NCBI GenBank assembly: GCA_050031985.1
Contig: JBNAIG010000035.1
Span: forward strand, 248,001-312,000
Origin: SZUA-368 sp028533045
Lineage (GTDB): Bacteria > Spirochaetota > Spirochaetia > DSM-2461
Reading direction: 5' to 3'
DNA length: 64,000 bases
Under the pieces are notes generated by a model. It ran no database searches. It worked only from the letters and a program-made list of their open reading frames with translations, and was not told the DNA's origin. Both the position numbers and the translations under genes were made by a program. Below, one piece after another: positions 27,287-35,296 of this stretch (positions within the stretch are counted from its first letter, which is position 1; the number at the start of each line of letters is the position of its first letter).

Positions 27287-28312
27287 CTAATCATCACCAT
27301 TTATTATTTTTAAAGTTTCTCTAACAATAACATTGGCGAAATAACTACTACGAAATTGTTCTGATTTATCGCTATTTAAAAAAAGTTCAATATTATTTAA
27401 ATAATCCTTATACTGATTATCATCCATACTCTTTAAATATTTATGCAATTTTGAATAATCATTGAATTTTCTTTCATCAATAAAACAATTCTCTGGAATA
27501 TATTTATCTATGTTTGATGCTCCTCTATAGACTGGTACACAACCAGCAAAAAAAGAATCAAATATTTTTTCTGTAATATAGCCTTCTATATCTAGAACAT
27601 TTTCATAGGTGAACGAAAATTTATACTTAGTCAAAATATCATATTTAGAATCAATCATACCCTTATAAAATGAATAATTGGGTCCAAATAATTCCTGAAG
27701 TTTGTCTATCCGATTTAATCGTCTTATTCCTTTAATCTTAGGGAATATATATTTATTCCAATCCTTTCCATAAAGATCTATATCTCCTGGTTCATATTTT
27801 TCAAACCAATCGAGAACATTTCTTCTCGCTTTTAAACCACTATTCTTTCCAAGCCGTGATTTATTACCAGCAATTAGAGCAAACTCTTTTGTTTTATTTT
27901 CTATATTTCTAGGAATGGAAATTGGAATATCATAGGAGTAATTAACTTTATAGTATCTTTCATTGTCAATAAAATCATCACAGTTAGTAAATATCCGCTT
28001 ATATTTAACATGCCTTTTTAAATTATAGTTATCAGGGCGAACATGTTTACTTTCCAAAAACAAAAGTAAGTTGTTTTCATTATCATTCAATTCTTTTTCT
28101 TCTTTCGGAACATTGTAATAGATGACTGCATCAACATCATGAAGATTAACCATATCATGCGTAACTAAATCATAACCATTCACTTTAAAGCACTTTCTTA
28201 ATTCATAGAACTGATGTCTGCCATTATCCCTATTCAAAATGGGATCATCTAGTTCAAACATCTTATTATTTCCAAAAACAAGGTTTGACACATGGAAAGC
28301 TATTTTTTTCAT
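27287..28312 (-). CDS. GT10-family (alpha-1,3/1,4) fucosyltransferase
   Basis: 341 residues. The C-terminal donor site FTYENVLDIEGYITEKIFDS followed by FFAGCVPVYRGASNIDKYIP matches the conserved GDP-fucose-binding signature of GT10 fucosyltransferases as found in Helicobacter and Bacteroides. The upstream genes gmd and fcl make GDP-L-fucose, so substrate supply and user are encoded together, which strengthens the call. No membrane anchor; a cytoplasmic enzyme. The start ATG has AGGAG upstream. Confidence 0.85.
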   Translation of the reverse strand: MKKIAFHVSNLVFGNNKMFELDDPILNRDNGRHQFYELRKCFKVNGYDLVTHDMVNLHDVDAVIYYNVPKEEKELNDNENNLLLFLESKHVRPDNYNLKRHVKYKRIFTNCDDFIDNERYYKVNYSYDIPISIPRNIENKTKEFALIAGNKSRLGKNSGLKARRNVLDWFEKYEPGDIDLYGKDWNKYIFPKIKGIRRLNRIDKLQELFGPNYSFYKGMIDSKYDILTKYKFSFTYENVLDIEGYITEKIFDSFFAGCVPVYRGASNIDKYIPENCFIDERKFNDYSKLHKYLKSMDDNQYKDYLNNIELFLNSDKSEQFRSSYFANVIVRETLKIINGDD

Positions 28313-28348
28313 TTTAGTTTCTCCTAAACATTATAAATAAACATTTCA

Positions 28349-29287
28349 TCATAAACAAAAACGTTTTTGAAAATCATCATATGAAATGGCAATACCTGTT
28401 TCTAACTCAACTTTCGGTTTCCAGCCAAGACCAACCAATCGAGATATATCCGAAAGCTTCCTGGGAGTCCCGTTAGGTTTGGAAGAATCCCATTCCACTT
28501 CACCCTCAAAACCAACAATACGGGCAATAGTCTCTGCCAATTTTTTAATAGAAAGCTCTTTACCGCTACCCACATTTATAAACTCACCAATATCAGAATA
28601 ATCTTTATTCTCCATCAGATATATAACTGCATCTGCTAAATCTTCAGAATAGAGAAATTCTCTTAAGGGTGAACCATCTCCCCAGAGAAGAACTTTACCT
28701 CCATTTGTCTTTGCTTCATGAAATTTTCTGATCATAGTAGGAAGAACATGAGCCGTTTCCAGATCATAACTATCACCCGGTCCATAGAGATTAGTAGGCA
28801 TGGCAGAAATATAATTTGTTCCGTACTGATCATTATAATGCTTACACAGTCTAATAGCACTAATTTTTGCTAAAGCATAAGCTTCATTTGTCACTTCCAA
28901 AGGTCCAGTTAAAAGTGCATCTTCCTTTAAAGGTTGAGGTGCCATTTTAGGATAAATACAAGTTGATCCCAGGTTCAACAGCTTTTTTACTCCAACTTTA
29001 TAAGCCGAATGTATTACATTTAGTGCAATTGCCATGTTGATATAGATAAAATCAGCGGGATAAGTAGAATTCCCCCCTATTCCGCCAACCTTAGCTGCAG
29101 CCAGAAATACATAATCGGGTTGCTGCTCTTCAAAGAATGTTTCTACATCGATCTGGCGGGTCAAATCCAGCTCATTGTGAGTCCTAGTGATAATATTCTT
29201 ATACCCTTTCCTTTGAAGGCTCTTCAATATAGCACGACCCACAAGTCCTCGATGACCGGCGACATATATTTTATCCGATTTATTCAT
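28349..29287 (-). CDS. fcl: GDP-L-fucose synthase
   Basis: 312 residues from ATG 29287, which follows AAGGAA and overlaps the gmd stop by 8 nt. Longer in-frame starts inside gmd are not supported. NADP-dependent epimerase/reductase that converts GDP-4-keto-6-deoxy-mannose to GDP-fucose. Motifs: IYVAGHRGLVGRAI (nucleotide loop at residues 7-20), LNLGSTCIYP (catalytic Ser), YALAKISAIRL (the YxxxK pair), and TNLYGPGDSYDLETAHVLP. Cytoplasmic; acts directly after gmd. Confidence 0.96.
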   Translation of the reverse strand: MNKSDKIYVAGHRGLVGRAILKSLQRKGYKNIITRTHNELDLTRQIDVETFFEEQQPDYVFLAAAKVGGIGGNSTYPADFIYINMAIALNVIHSAYKVGVKKLLNLGSTCIYPKMAPQPLKEDALLTGPLEVTNEAYALAKISAIRLCKHYNDQYGTNYISAMPTNLYGPGDSYDLETAHVLPTMIRKFHEAKTNGGKVLLWGDGSPLREFLYSEDLADAVIYLMENKDYSDIGEFINVGSGKELSIKKLAETIARIVGFEGEVEWDSSKPNGTPRKLSDISRLVGLGWKPKVELETGIAISYDDFQKRFCL

Positions 29288-30365
29288 TATATTCCTTAAC
29301 CTCAAAGCCGCCTTCCGCCAAATGTTTATCTCGCTTGGCATCTTCCATATCGGCATCTACCATCATATGACAGAGTTGTTCTACAGAGACTTCAGTTGAC
29401 CACCCCATCAACTCTTTTGCTTTAGAAGGATTACCTAACAACTGGTCAACTTCACAGGGTCTGAAATAACGGGGATCAACTGCGACAACGTCCTTACCGG
29501 TCGCTCTATCAATCCCAATTTCCTTTTCACCTTCCCCCTTGAAATCCAGTTCTATTCCAGCTCTGGCAAAGGACATTTGAACAAAATCTCTCACTGTAGT
29601 CATCTTTCCCGTAGCCAGTACAAAATCCTCCGGTTTGTCCTGTTGAAGCATCATCCACATGCCTTTTACATAATCCCCGGCAAATCCCCAGTCCCTTAAA
29701 GAATCCATATTCCCCAGGTAAAGTTTATCCTGAAGTCCAAGTTTAATCCGTGCTGCCGCCCTAGTAATCTTTCTGGTTACAAAAGTTTCCCCACGACGGG
29801 GCGATTCATGGTTAAAAAGGATTCCGTTACAAGAATACATCCCATATGATTCCCTATAATTCTTGACAATCCAAAAACCATATAACTTTGCCACACCATA
29901 TGGACTACGGGGATAAAACGGAGTTGTTTCACTTTGGGGAACTTCCTGTACCTTACCGTAAAGCTCACTAGTGGATGCCTGATAAAATCTAATCTTTTTT
30001 TCCATTCCCAATAACCTAATAGCTTCCAATAATCGTAAAGTACCCACCGCATCGGAATCTGCGGTATACTCGGGAACCTCAAAGCTAACTTGAACATGGC
30101 TTTGAGCACCCAAGTTATAAACTTCATCAGGTTCTACCTCTTTAATGATTCGAATCAGGTTAGTAGAATCAGTTAGGTCCCCATAATGAAGAAAAAAACG
30201 AGCTTTTTTTGCATGTGGATCTTGATATATATGATCAATTCGATCTGTATTAAAACTGGAAGCTCTTCTTTTAATTCCGTGAACCTCATAACCTTTTTTT
30301 AAAAGAAACTCTGCGAGGTATGACCCATCCTGCCCAGTAATACCAGTAATTAAAGCTTTCTTCAT
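29280..30365 (-). CDS. gmd: GDP-mannose 4,6-dehydratase
   Basis: 361 residues from ATG 30365, one base after the ugd stop codon. Two upstream in-frame ATGs overlap ugd. An SDR-family dehydratase that makes GDP-4-keto-6-deoxy-mannose. The N-terminus ALITGITGQDGSYLAEFLL is the NADP-binding loop, QASTSELYGKVQE holds the catalytic Ser/Thr and Glu, and SPYGVAKLYGFW the Tyr-Lys pair, followed by GILFNHESPRRGETFVTRKI. First step of the GDP-fucose pathway. Confidence 0.97.
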   Translation of the reverse strand: MKKALITGITGQDGSYLAEFLLKKGYEVHGIKRRASSFNTDRIDHIYQDPHAKKARFFLHYGDLTDSTNLIRIIKEVEPDEVYNLGAQSHVQVSFEVPEYTADSDAVGTLRLLEAIRLLGMEKKIRFYQASTSELYGKVQEVPQSETTPFYPRSPYGVAKLYGFWIVKNYRESYGMYSCNGILFNHESPRRGETFVTRKITRAAARIKLGLQDKLYLGNMDSLRDWGFAGDYVKGMWMMLQQDKPEDFVLATGKMTTVRDFVQMSFARAGIELDFKGEGEKEIGIDRATGKDVVAVDPRYFRPCEVDQLLGNPSKAKELMGWSTEVSVEQLCHMMVDADMEDAKRDKHLAEGGFEVKEYNE

Positions 30366-30366
30366 C

Positions 30367-31704
30367 CTATGCATTTTCCCCAGGCTCACCCACAAAATGA
30401 TATTCCCAGTCCCATTCTTTCATCGCTTCCGGATCGTACTGGTTTCTTCCATCAATAATCACCTTATTCTTCAGAAGCTTCTCCATTTCTATATAGTCAG
30501 GTGAACGAAATTCCTTCCATTCGGTCAGAAGAATCATAGCCTCCGCCCCCTTAAGAGCATCGTACTTGCTTTCACAGTATTCAAGGCCTTTTACATCCTT
30601 CAAGTAATACCCTTCAGACTGCTCCCGTCCCTCAGGATCATAGGCCTGAACTTTTGCCCCACGAGAAGTGAGTTCCTTGATTAATGTAATAGAAGGCGCT
30701 TCACGCATATCGTCCGTGTTAGGCTTAAAAGTCAGCCCCCAAAGACCAAAGGTCATTCCGGAAAGATCTTCTCCAAAACGCTTAACCACCTTGGCGGGGA
30801 TCAGTTTTTTCTGATCCTGATTCACCTGGTCTACCGCTTCGAGAATCCGGCTGGTATAACCGTAATCCCGGCTGGTTTTGATTAAGGCATTAACATCCTT
30901 GGGAAAACAGGAACCGCCGTATCCCGCACCGGGATAGATAAAGGAGTAGCCGATTCTTCCGTCCGAACCGATTCCCAAGCGTACCTTGTTCGCATCGGCC
31001 CCGACACGCTCACAGATATTGGCAATTTCATTGATAAAGCTGATTTTGGTAGCCAGCATACAGTTGGCGGCGTACTTGGTCATCTCTGCAGACTTGATGT
31101 CCATGGTAATAACCCGATCATGGTTAAAAGTAAATGTACCGTAAAGGGCTTTCATTTTTTTGGCAGCCTCTTCCGAATCGGCCCCGATAACAACGCGGTC
31201 GGGATACATAAAGTCACGTACGGCATTTCCTTCCTTGAGGAATTCCGGGTTTGATACGACATGAAAGGGAATATCGGCGCCACGGCTTGCCAATTCACCG
31301 GCAATGGCAGCTTTTACTTTTTCCGCCGTACCTACGGGAACGGTAGATTTATCTACAATGATAAGTTCCTTCTTCATGGCCTGGCCAATCTCTTTAGCCA
31401 CACCCAGAACATAGGTTAAATCGGCGCTTCCGTCGTCTCCCATGGGAGTTCCCACGGCGATAAAAACGACTTCCACATTCTGAATAGCCTCTTTTAAACT
31501 GGTGGAAAACTGGAGATCTCCGTGTTTATGACAGCGCAGAACCATTTCTTCCAGGCCCGGTTCATAAATAGGAATAATGCCCTCTTTAAGCTTATCAATC
31601 TTATCCTGATTCACATCAACACAGGTGACACGATTACCTACTTCGGCAAAACAGGCTCCCGATACTAATCCTACATAACCGGTTCCAATTACGGCAATAT
31701 TCAT
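30367..31704 (-). CDS. ugd: UDP-glucose 6-dehydrogenase
   Basis: 445 residues. It oxidises UDP-glucose to UDP-glucuronate with NAD. The N-terminal Rossmann loop reads AVIGTGYVGLVSGACFAEVG. The catalytic cysteine lies in YPGAGYGGSCFPKDVNAL at about residue 263. A C-terminal UDP-binding region (LWGLTFKPNTDDMREAPS) is present. A GDP-mannose dehydrogenase has a similar fold, but the KPNTDDMREAPS motif and the downstream uronate epimerase favour Ugd. Overlaps the upstream regulator by 4 nt (ATGA) with AAAGGAG as ribosome site. Confidence 0.93.
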   Translation of the reverse strand: MNIAVIGTGYVGLVSGACFAEVGNRVTCVDVNQDKIDKLKEGIIPIYEPGLEEMVLRCHKHGDLQFSTSLKEAIQNVEVVFIAVGTPMGDDGSADLTYVLGVAKEIGQAMKKELIIVDKSTVPVGTAEKVKAAIAGELASRGADIPFHVVSNPEFLKEGNAVRDFMYPDRVVIGADSEEAAKKMKALYGTFTFNHDRVITMDIKSAEMTKYAANCMLATKISFINEIANICERVGADANKVRLGIGSDGRIGYSFIYPGAGYGGSCFPKDVNALIKTSRDYGYTSRILEAVDQVNQDQKKLIPAKVVKRFGEDLSGMTFGLWGLTFKPNTDDMREAPSITLIKELTSRGAKVQAYDPEGREQSEGYYLKDVKGLEYCESKYDALKGAEAMILLTEWKEFRSPDYIEMEKLLKNKVIIDGRNQYDPEAMKEWDWEYHFVGEPGENA

Positions 31705-32222
31705 AAACTGACTTCTCCTTTAATTTCCAATTTCCCCAAGTAAGCGGCTTTATCCGGCTCAACTTCGGTATATTCCAGTCCTTTTTCCGAAAAAACAGTA
31801 AAAAAGGACGATTTTATCTCATTCCTGGTAAATTCCATTCCATAATGCTGACAGGCCCACTCAAGGATAAAATCCAAGTCGGACTTCCCCATCAGGCTTA
31901 TCCCTTCATAGCCCTCTTCCGAAGCCTTTCGCACAAGCTCTTCCACCGCTTCCCGATAGTATACCACGTTTTTAATTGTCCGTTTCATATACTTCTGGGT
32001 GCGCCGATTAAGTTCTTTGCGGCCTTCTGGGGTGAGGATATACTTGATATTGCGGGAATTTACCTTTTCCATCATAAGTAGGCCCTTATCGGCCATGCGC
32101 TTTAGCAGTCCATTGGTCATCCCTAGGGAAAGACCGGCTATTTGGGCCAACTCCCTTTGCTTGACGGGCTCCTTGTTTTGAGAAAGCTGTTCTAAAATGA
32201 TGGTTTCTTTTTCTCTATCCAT
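31701..32222 (-). CDS. Winged-helix transcriptional regulator of the polysaccharide genes
   Basis: 173 residues. The N-terminal half is a winged helix (RELAQIAGLSLGMTNGLLKR as helix-turn-helix, then LLMMEKVNSRNIKYILTPEG as the wing), like the MarR-type regulators found in exopolysaccharide clusters. A basic linker and a C-terminal ~90-residue region (EGYEGISLMGKSDLDFILEW) may sense a ligand. Its stop overlaps ugd by 4 nt, so regulator and sugar-nucleotide genes are cotranslated. It may control this island, but no operator can be proven from sequence. Confidence 0.75.
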   Translation of the reverse strand: MDREKETIILEQLSQNKEPVKQRELAQIAGLSLGMTNGLLKRMADKGLLMMEKVNSRNIKYILTPEGRKELNRRTQKYMKRTIKNVVYYREAVEELVRKASEEGYEGISLMGKSDLDFILEWACQHYGMEFTRNEIKSSFFTVFSEKGLEYTEVEPDKAAYLGKLEIKGEVSL

Positions 32223-32225
32223 ATC

Positions 32226-32675
32226 TTAAATAAGATTCCGTTTGATAGTTATTTTTTTAATTTTTTGGAAAACCTTAGCCATTTCGTTATAAGCGTCAAG
32301 AGCCCTTATTATCCCTTCTATAATCTCCGCTTCATTATCAGGATATTCATGGGTTAAAGTATTTCTTAATTTCCTGTTTTCCATCCATTCAAAACTGCTG
32401 TCGATAATTTCCAGTTTTTCCAACTTATCCAGTACATCAAGGAGAGACATGGAATCCATATAGTCACCCAATCCGTTCAAGAAAGATTTAAACAGCCGAT
32501 TCCCTATCTGGTCCTGAATTTTAATAAAACGAAAAATAAAAGAATCAATCGTTTTAACTTTCTCAAAGTCAGTATAAACAGCGGGATTCAACTCTCCCCA
32601 TTCGATAATTTCATCATACGCAATATTTGCCCGATTAAAAAGCAACTCAATTTGGGTAATAATATCTCGAATCAT
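32226..32675 (-). CDS. HEPN-domain protein, candidate RNase toxin of an MNT/HEPN pair
   Basis: 149 residues, all-helical, with RNTLTHEY near residue 113. This fits the RX4HXY motif of HepT-type HEPN ribonucleases, in which Arg and His form the active site and Tyr is the residue AMPylated by the partner. Its ATG overlaps the stop of the nucleotidyltransferase gene by 4 nt. By analogy with HepT/MntA it would be an RNA-cleaving toxin held inactive by the partner. The alternative is an HI0074-like substrate-binding subunit without toxicity. Confidence 0.7.
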   Translation of the reverse strand: MIRDIITQIELLFNRANIAYDEIIEWGELNPAVYTDFEKVKTIDSFIFRFIKIQDQIGNRLFKSFLNGLGDYMDSMSLLDVLDKLEKLEIIDSSFEWMENRKLRNTLTHEYPDNEAEIIEGIIRALDAYNEMAKVFQKIKKITIKRNLI

Positions 32676-32965
32676 AATAGAATCCCTTTTGACATGGCCT
32701 CTTTTACTACAGGGGAATTCACATTCTGGGGATTTTCAATAATCAAGTCTACTTTTCTCTCAATCCCTCTCATTTCCAGTAAAGTAAGCACTTTTAGTTT
32801 ATCCTTTAAAGAAATCAACTTACCCGCTTTAACAAATAAATCGATATCCCCGCCTTTGCGGGAATCATCAACCCTGCTGCCAAAAAGGTAGATGTCCATA
32901 TTCTTTCCCAGACTTTGATAGAGTGTGCTTTTTATGATGTTCCGTTCTTCTTCAGATAATCTCAT
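32672..32965 (-). CDS. Minimal nucleotidyltransferase (MNT), candidate antitoxin
   Basis: 97 residues from ATG 32965, chosen because the preceding 20 residues of the open frame look like untranslated leader. The polymerase-beta signature is FGSRVDDSRKGGDIDLFV (GS, nine residues, then DxD), followed by a third acidic residue in RKVDLIIE. Such small enzymes AMPylate the tyrosine of partner HEPN toxins. It precedes and overlaps the HEPN gene. The upstream region carries a 6-bp palindrome that may be its operator. No clear Shine-Dalgarno sequence. Confidence 0.7.
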   Translation of the reverse strand: MRLSEEERNIIKSTLYQSLGKNMDIYLFGSRVDDSRKGGDIDLFVKAGKLISLKDKLKVLTLLEMRGIERKVDLIIENPQNVNSPVVKEAMSKGILL

Positions 32966-32973
32966 ACAACAAC

Positions 32974-32992
32974 TTGTTCGATTTATGAACAA
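32974..32992. promoter_or_regulatory. Palindrome upstream of the MNT/HEPN pair
   Basis: TTGTTC (32974-32979) and GAACAA (32987-32992) form a perfect inverted repeat with a 7-nt spacer. It starts 8 nt upstream of the MNT start codon, in the position expected of a toxin-antitoxin autoregulatory operator. Function is inferred. Confidence 0.4.
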
Positions 32993-33047
32993 CTTAAATA
33001 TAGCCCCCATAAAGAGAGATTTCAAGATGTATATGAAAAAAGATCAA

Positions 33048-34100
33048 TTATTTTATGTACGATTTATACCAATCGACAAACTTTCCTATACCCTCTTCAA
33101 TGGAAACCTGCGGTTTATAGCCATAATCCCGTTCCAAAAGAGTCGTATCGGCCCAAGTGGTCTGAACATCACCGGGCTGCATAGGTCTAAATTCCTTTTT
33201 AGCTTCCTTACCCATGGCTTTTTCGATAGTCCCGATAAAATCCATCAAACGAACGGGAGCACCGTTTCCAATATTATAAATTCTGTAGGGAGCGGAACTG
33301 GAAGAGGGATCGGGTTTTTCCGGGTCCCAGGAGCTGTCTTTCTTGGGAGGGCTCTGAATTATTCGCACAATACCTTCCACCACGTCTTCCACATAGGTAA
33401 AATCCCGGGCCATATCACCGTTGTTGAATACCTGAATAGGCCGGTCTTCTTCTATGGCACTGGCAAAAAGTACGGGAGACATATCGGGACGTCCCCAAGG
33501 ACCATAAACCGTAAAGAAACGAAGTCCCGTGATAGAAATGCCATAGAGATGGCTATAGGAGTGGGCCATGGCCTCGCAGCTTCTTTTGCTGGCGGCGTAA
33601 AGACTGACTTGATGTGCCGCTGTATGGGACTCTTTAAAGGGCTGCTTCTTGTTTAATCCGTAAACACTGGAACTACTGGCAAAGACTAAATTATTAGTAC
33701 CGCTGTGCCGACAGGCTTCCAGAATATTCAGAGTCCCTTTAACATTGCTTTCTGCATAGGCCAGAGGATTCTTAATACTGTAACGAACCCCCGCCTGAGC
33801 GGCCAAATGGATAACCCCGTCAAACTTCTCCTTCTTGAAGAGTTCCAGAAGGGCCTCTCCGTCTTCCAGATTCAGCTTGATAAAGGACGTTCCCGGGGCA
33901 CAGCTAATCAACTTACCATATTCAAAGGTGTTACCGGCAAAACCCAAATCGAGCAGTCGGCCAAACTTGAGTTCCACATCATAATAATCGTTAATATTGT
34001 CCAGACCGATCACTTGATGACCGTCGCTGACCAGTCTTTTTGCCGTATGGAATCCGATAAACCCCGCCATTCCGGTAACAAGAATTTTCATGATTGCCAT
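33048..34100 (-). CDS. NAD-dependent epimerase, probably UDP-glucuronate 4-epimerase
   Basis: 350 residues, SDR family. Residues 5-19 hold ILVTGMAGFIGFHTAKRL (GxxGxxG), then IGLDNINDYYDVELK, FASSSSVYG (catalytic Ser) and SLYAASKRSCEAM (YxxxK). FTVYGPWGRPDM is characteristic of UDP-glucuronate 4-epimerases of the CapI/LspL group, which make UDP-galacturonate. With ugd 1.3 kb away this gives a two-step uronate pathway. Start ATG at 34100 follows AGGGG at 5 nt; an ATG at 34091 is too far from it. Confidence 0.87.
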   Translation of the reverse strand: MAIMKILVTGMAGFIGFHTAKRLVSDGHQVIGLDNINDYYDVELKFGRLLDLGFAGNTFEYGKLISCAPGTSFIKLNLEDGEALLELFKKEKFDGVIHLAAQAGVRYSIKNPLAYAESNVKGTLNILEACRHSGTNNLVFASSSSVYGLNKKQPFKESHTAAHQVSLYAASKRSCEAMAHSYSHLYGISITGLRFFTVYGPWGRPDMSPVLFASAIEEDRPIQVFNNGDMARDFTYVEDVVEGIVRIIQSPPKKDSSWDPEKPDPSSSSAPYRIYNIGNGAPVRLMDFIGTIEKAMGKEAKKEFRPMQPGDVQTTWADTTLLERDYGYKPQVSIEEGIGKFVDWYKSYIK

Positions 34101-34207
34101 TTTATCCCCTGTTTATGTTGTTTTCAACTATTTCACAATATAATAGTGCCGTTTTGTGCTTAATTTTTTGTTTCAAATATACTATAATAATATTATAAGG
34201 ATTACCC

Positions 34208-35296
34208 ATGGATGATATACGATTACTGTTAACGGTTCTCTCCGTTGCCTTCTCTTTTGCTACTAGCCATTTTCTTCTCCCCAAAATCATTGCCACGGCC
34301 CATAGATTTCATTGGTTCGATCCGCCGGAGGATAGGAAAATCCATACCGGTCTTATTCCCCGCTTGGGTGGTATTGCCATAGTCAGCTCCCTTGCTATCT
34401 CGGCAATTGTCGCTCCTTTTTTGGCCAGCCGCATTATGGGTAAAAATATTTCTCCCTTTAAATACATGATTCCCAATATGATTCTTGTATCCGGTGGGCT
34501 CCTTATTTTCGTGGTGGGCCTTATCGATGATTTTAAGAGCATCTCGGCCAAGAAAAAACTGGCCTTCCAGATTATTGCGGCCCTTCTGGCCTGCGCCGGG
34601 GGAGCCAAAATCAATTTTTTCATGGTTCCCTTCATTTGGTATAAGGTTGAGTTGGGTATTTGGGCCTGGCCGATTACGGTGTTCTGGATTGTAGCTATTG
34701 TTAATGCCTTAAATATGATTGACGGGATGGACGGTCTTTCCGGTACTATTTCCGGACTGGCCTGTTTGACCTATGGACTGGTTTTTATGCTCCAGTCCAA
34801 TTATCTCCTTTCCATTTTTTGTTTTGCCCTTCTGGGAAGTATCATGGGTTTTCTTATGTATAACTATCCGCCGGCACAGATATTTATGGGAGATTCGGGC
34901 TCTATGTTTCTGGGATTCTTTCTTGCCGTAATTCCCTTGGCAGCAGAACCGGATTCGGGCGGGTCTCTCGTATTACCAATAACCATGCTTGTTATTCCTA
35001 TTATTGATGTTATTGCCGCCATTATCCGCCGGGGACGGGACAGGGTGCCCTTCTTTGAGCCGGATCGCTCCCATATGCACCATAAACTACTAAGAATGGG
35101 TTTTGACGAGAGACGCATTCTTTCCCTTGTCTGCCTGTTCTCTTTCTTCTTTGGCCTCTGTTCGGTATTAACCTACTACTTGTCCGCCCGTAAAGGTCTA
35201 ATACTTATATTTATTAACTGGGCTATAGGAATATTGTTTTTTATTATGCTTCATTATTTGAATAAATTTGGAGTTAAGAAAAGGAAAAATACATGA
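34208..35296 (+). CDS. WecA/TagO-type polyprenyl-phosphate sugar-1-phosphate transferase
   Basis: 362 residues with about ten membrane spans. It transfers a sugar phosphate (usually GlcNAc-1-P) from a UDP-sugar to undecaprenyl phosphate. Family motifs are in order: VGLIDDFKSISAKKK (metal-binding DD), NALNMIDGMDGLSG, IFMGDSGSMFLGF, and the cytoplasmic His loop FFEPDRSHMHHKLL. MraY is excluded by length and by the His loop. A TATAAT and AAGGA precede the start. The stop overlaps the next gene, an outer-membrane barrel, by 4 nt, so glycan initiation and a surface protein are translationally coupled. Confidence 0.92.
   Translation: MDDIRLLLTVLSVAFSFATSHFLLPKIIATAHRFHWFDPPEDRKIHTGLIPRLGGIAIVSSLAISAIVAPFLASRIMGKNISPFKYMIPNMILVSGGLLIFVVGLIDDFKSISAKKKLAFQIIAALLACAGGAKINFFMVPFIWYKVELGIWAWPITVFWIVAIVNALNMIDGMDGLSGTISGLACLTYGLVFMLQSNYLLSIFCFALLGSIMGFLMYNYPPAQIFMGDSGSMFLGFFLAVIPLAAEPDSGGSLVLPITMLVIPIIDVIAAIIRRGRDRVPFFEPDRSHMHHKLLRMGFDERRILSLVCLFSFFFGLCSVLTYYLSARKGLILIFINWAIGILFFIMLHYLNKFGVKKRKNT

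Noticed and set aside
32968..32985. Possible SOS (LexA) box near CGAACAAGTTGTTG upstream of the MNT gene
   Set aside because: The right half does not fit GTTYG, so it does not match the Gram-positive-type box; the TTGTTC/GAACAA palindrome explains the sequence better.
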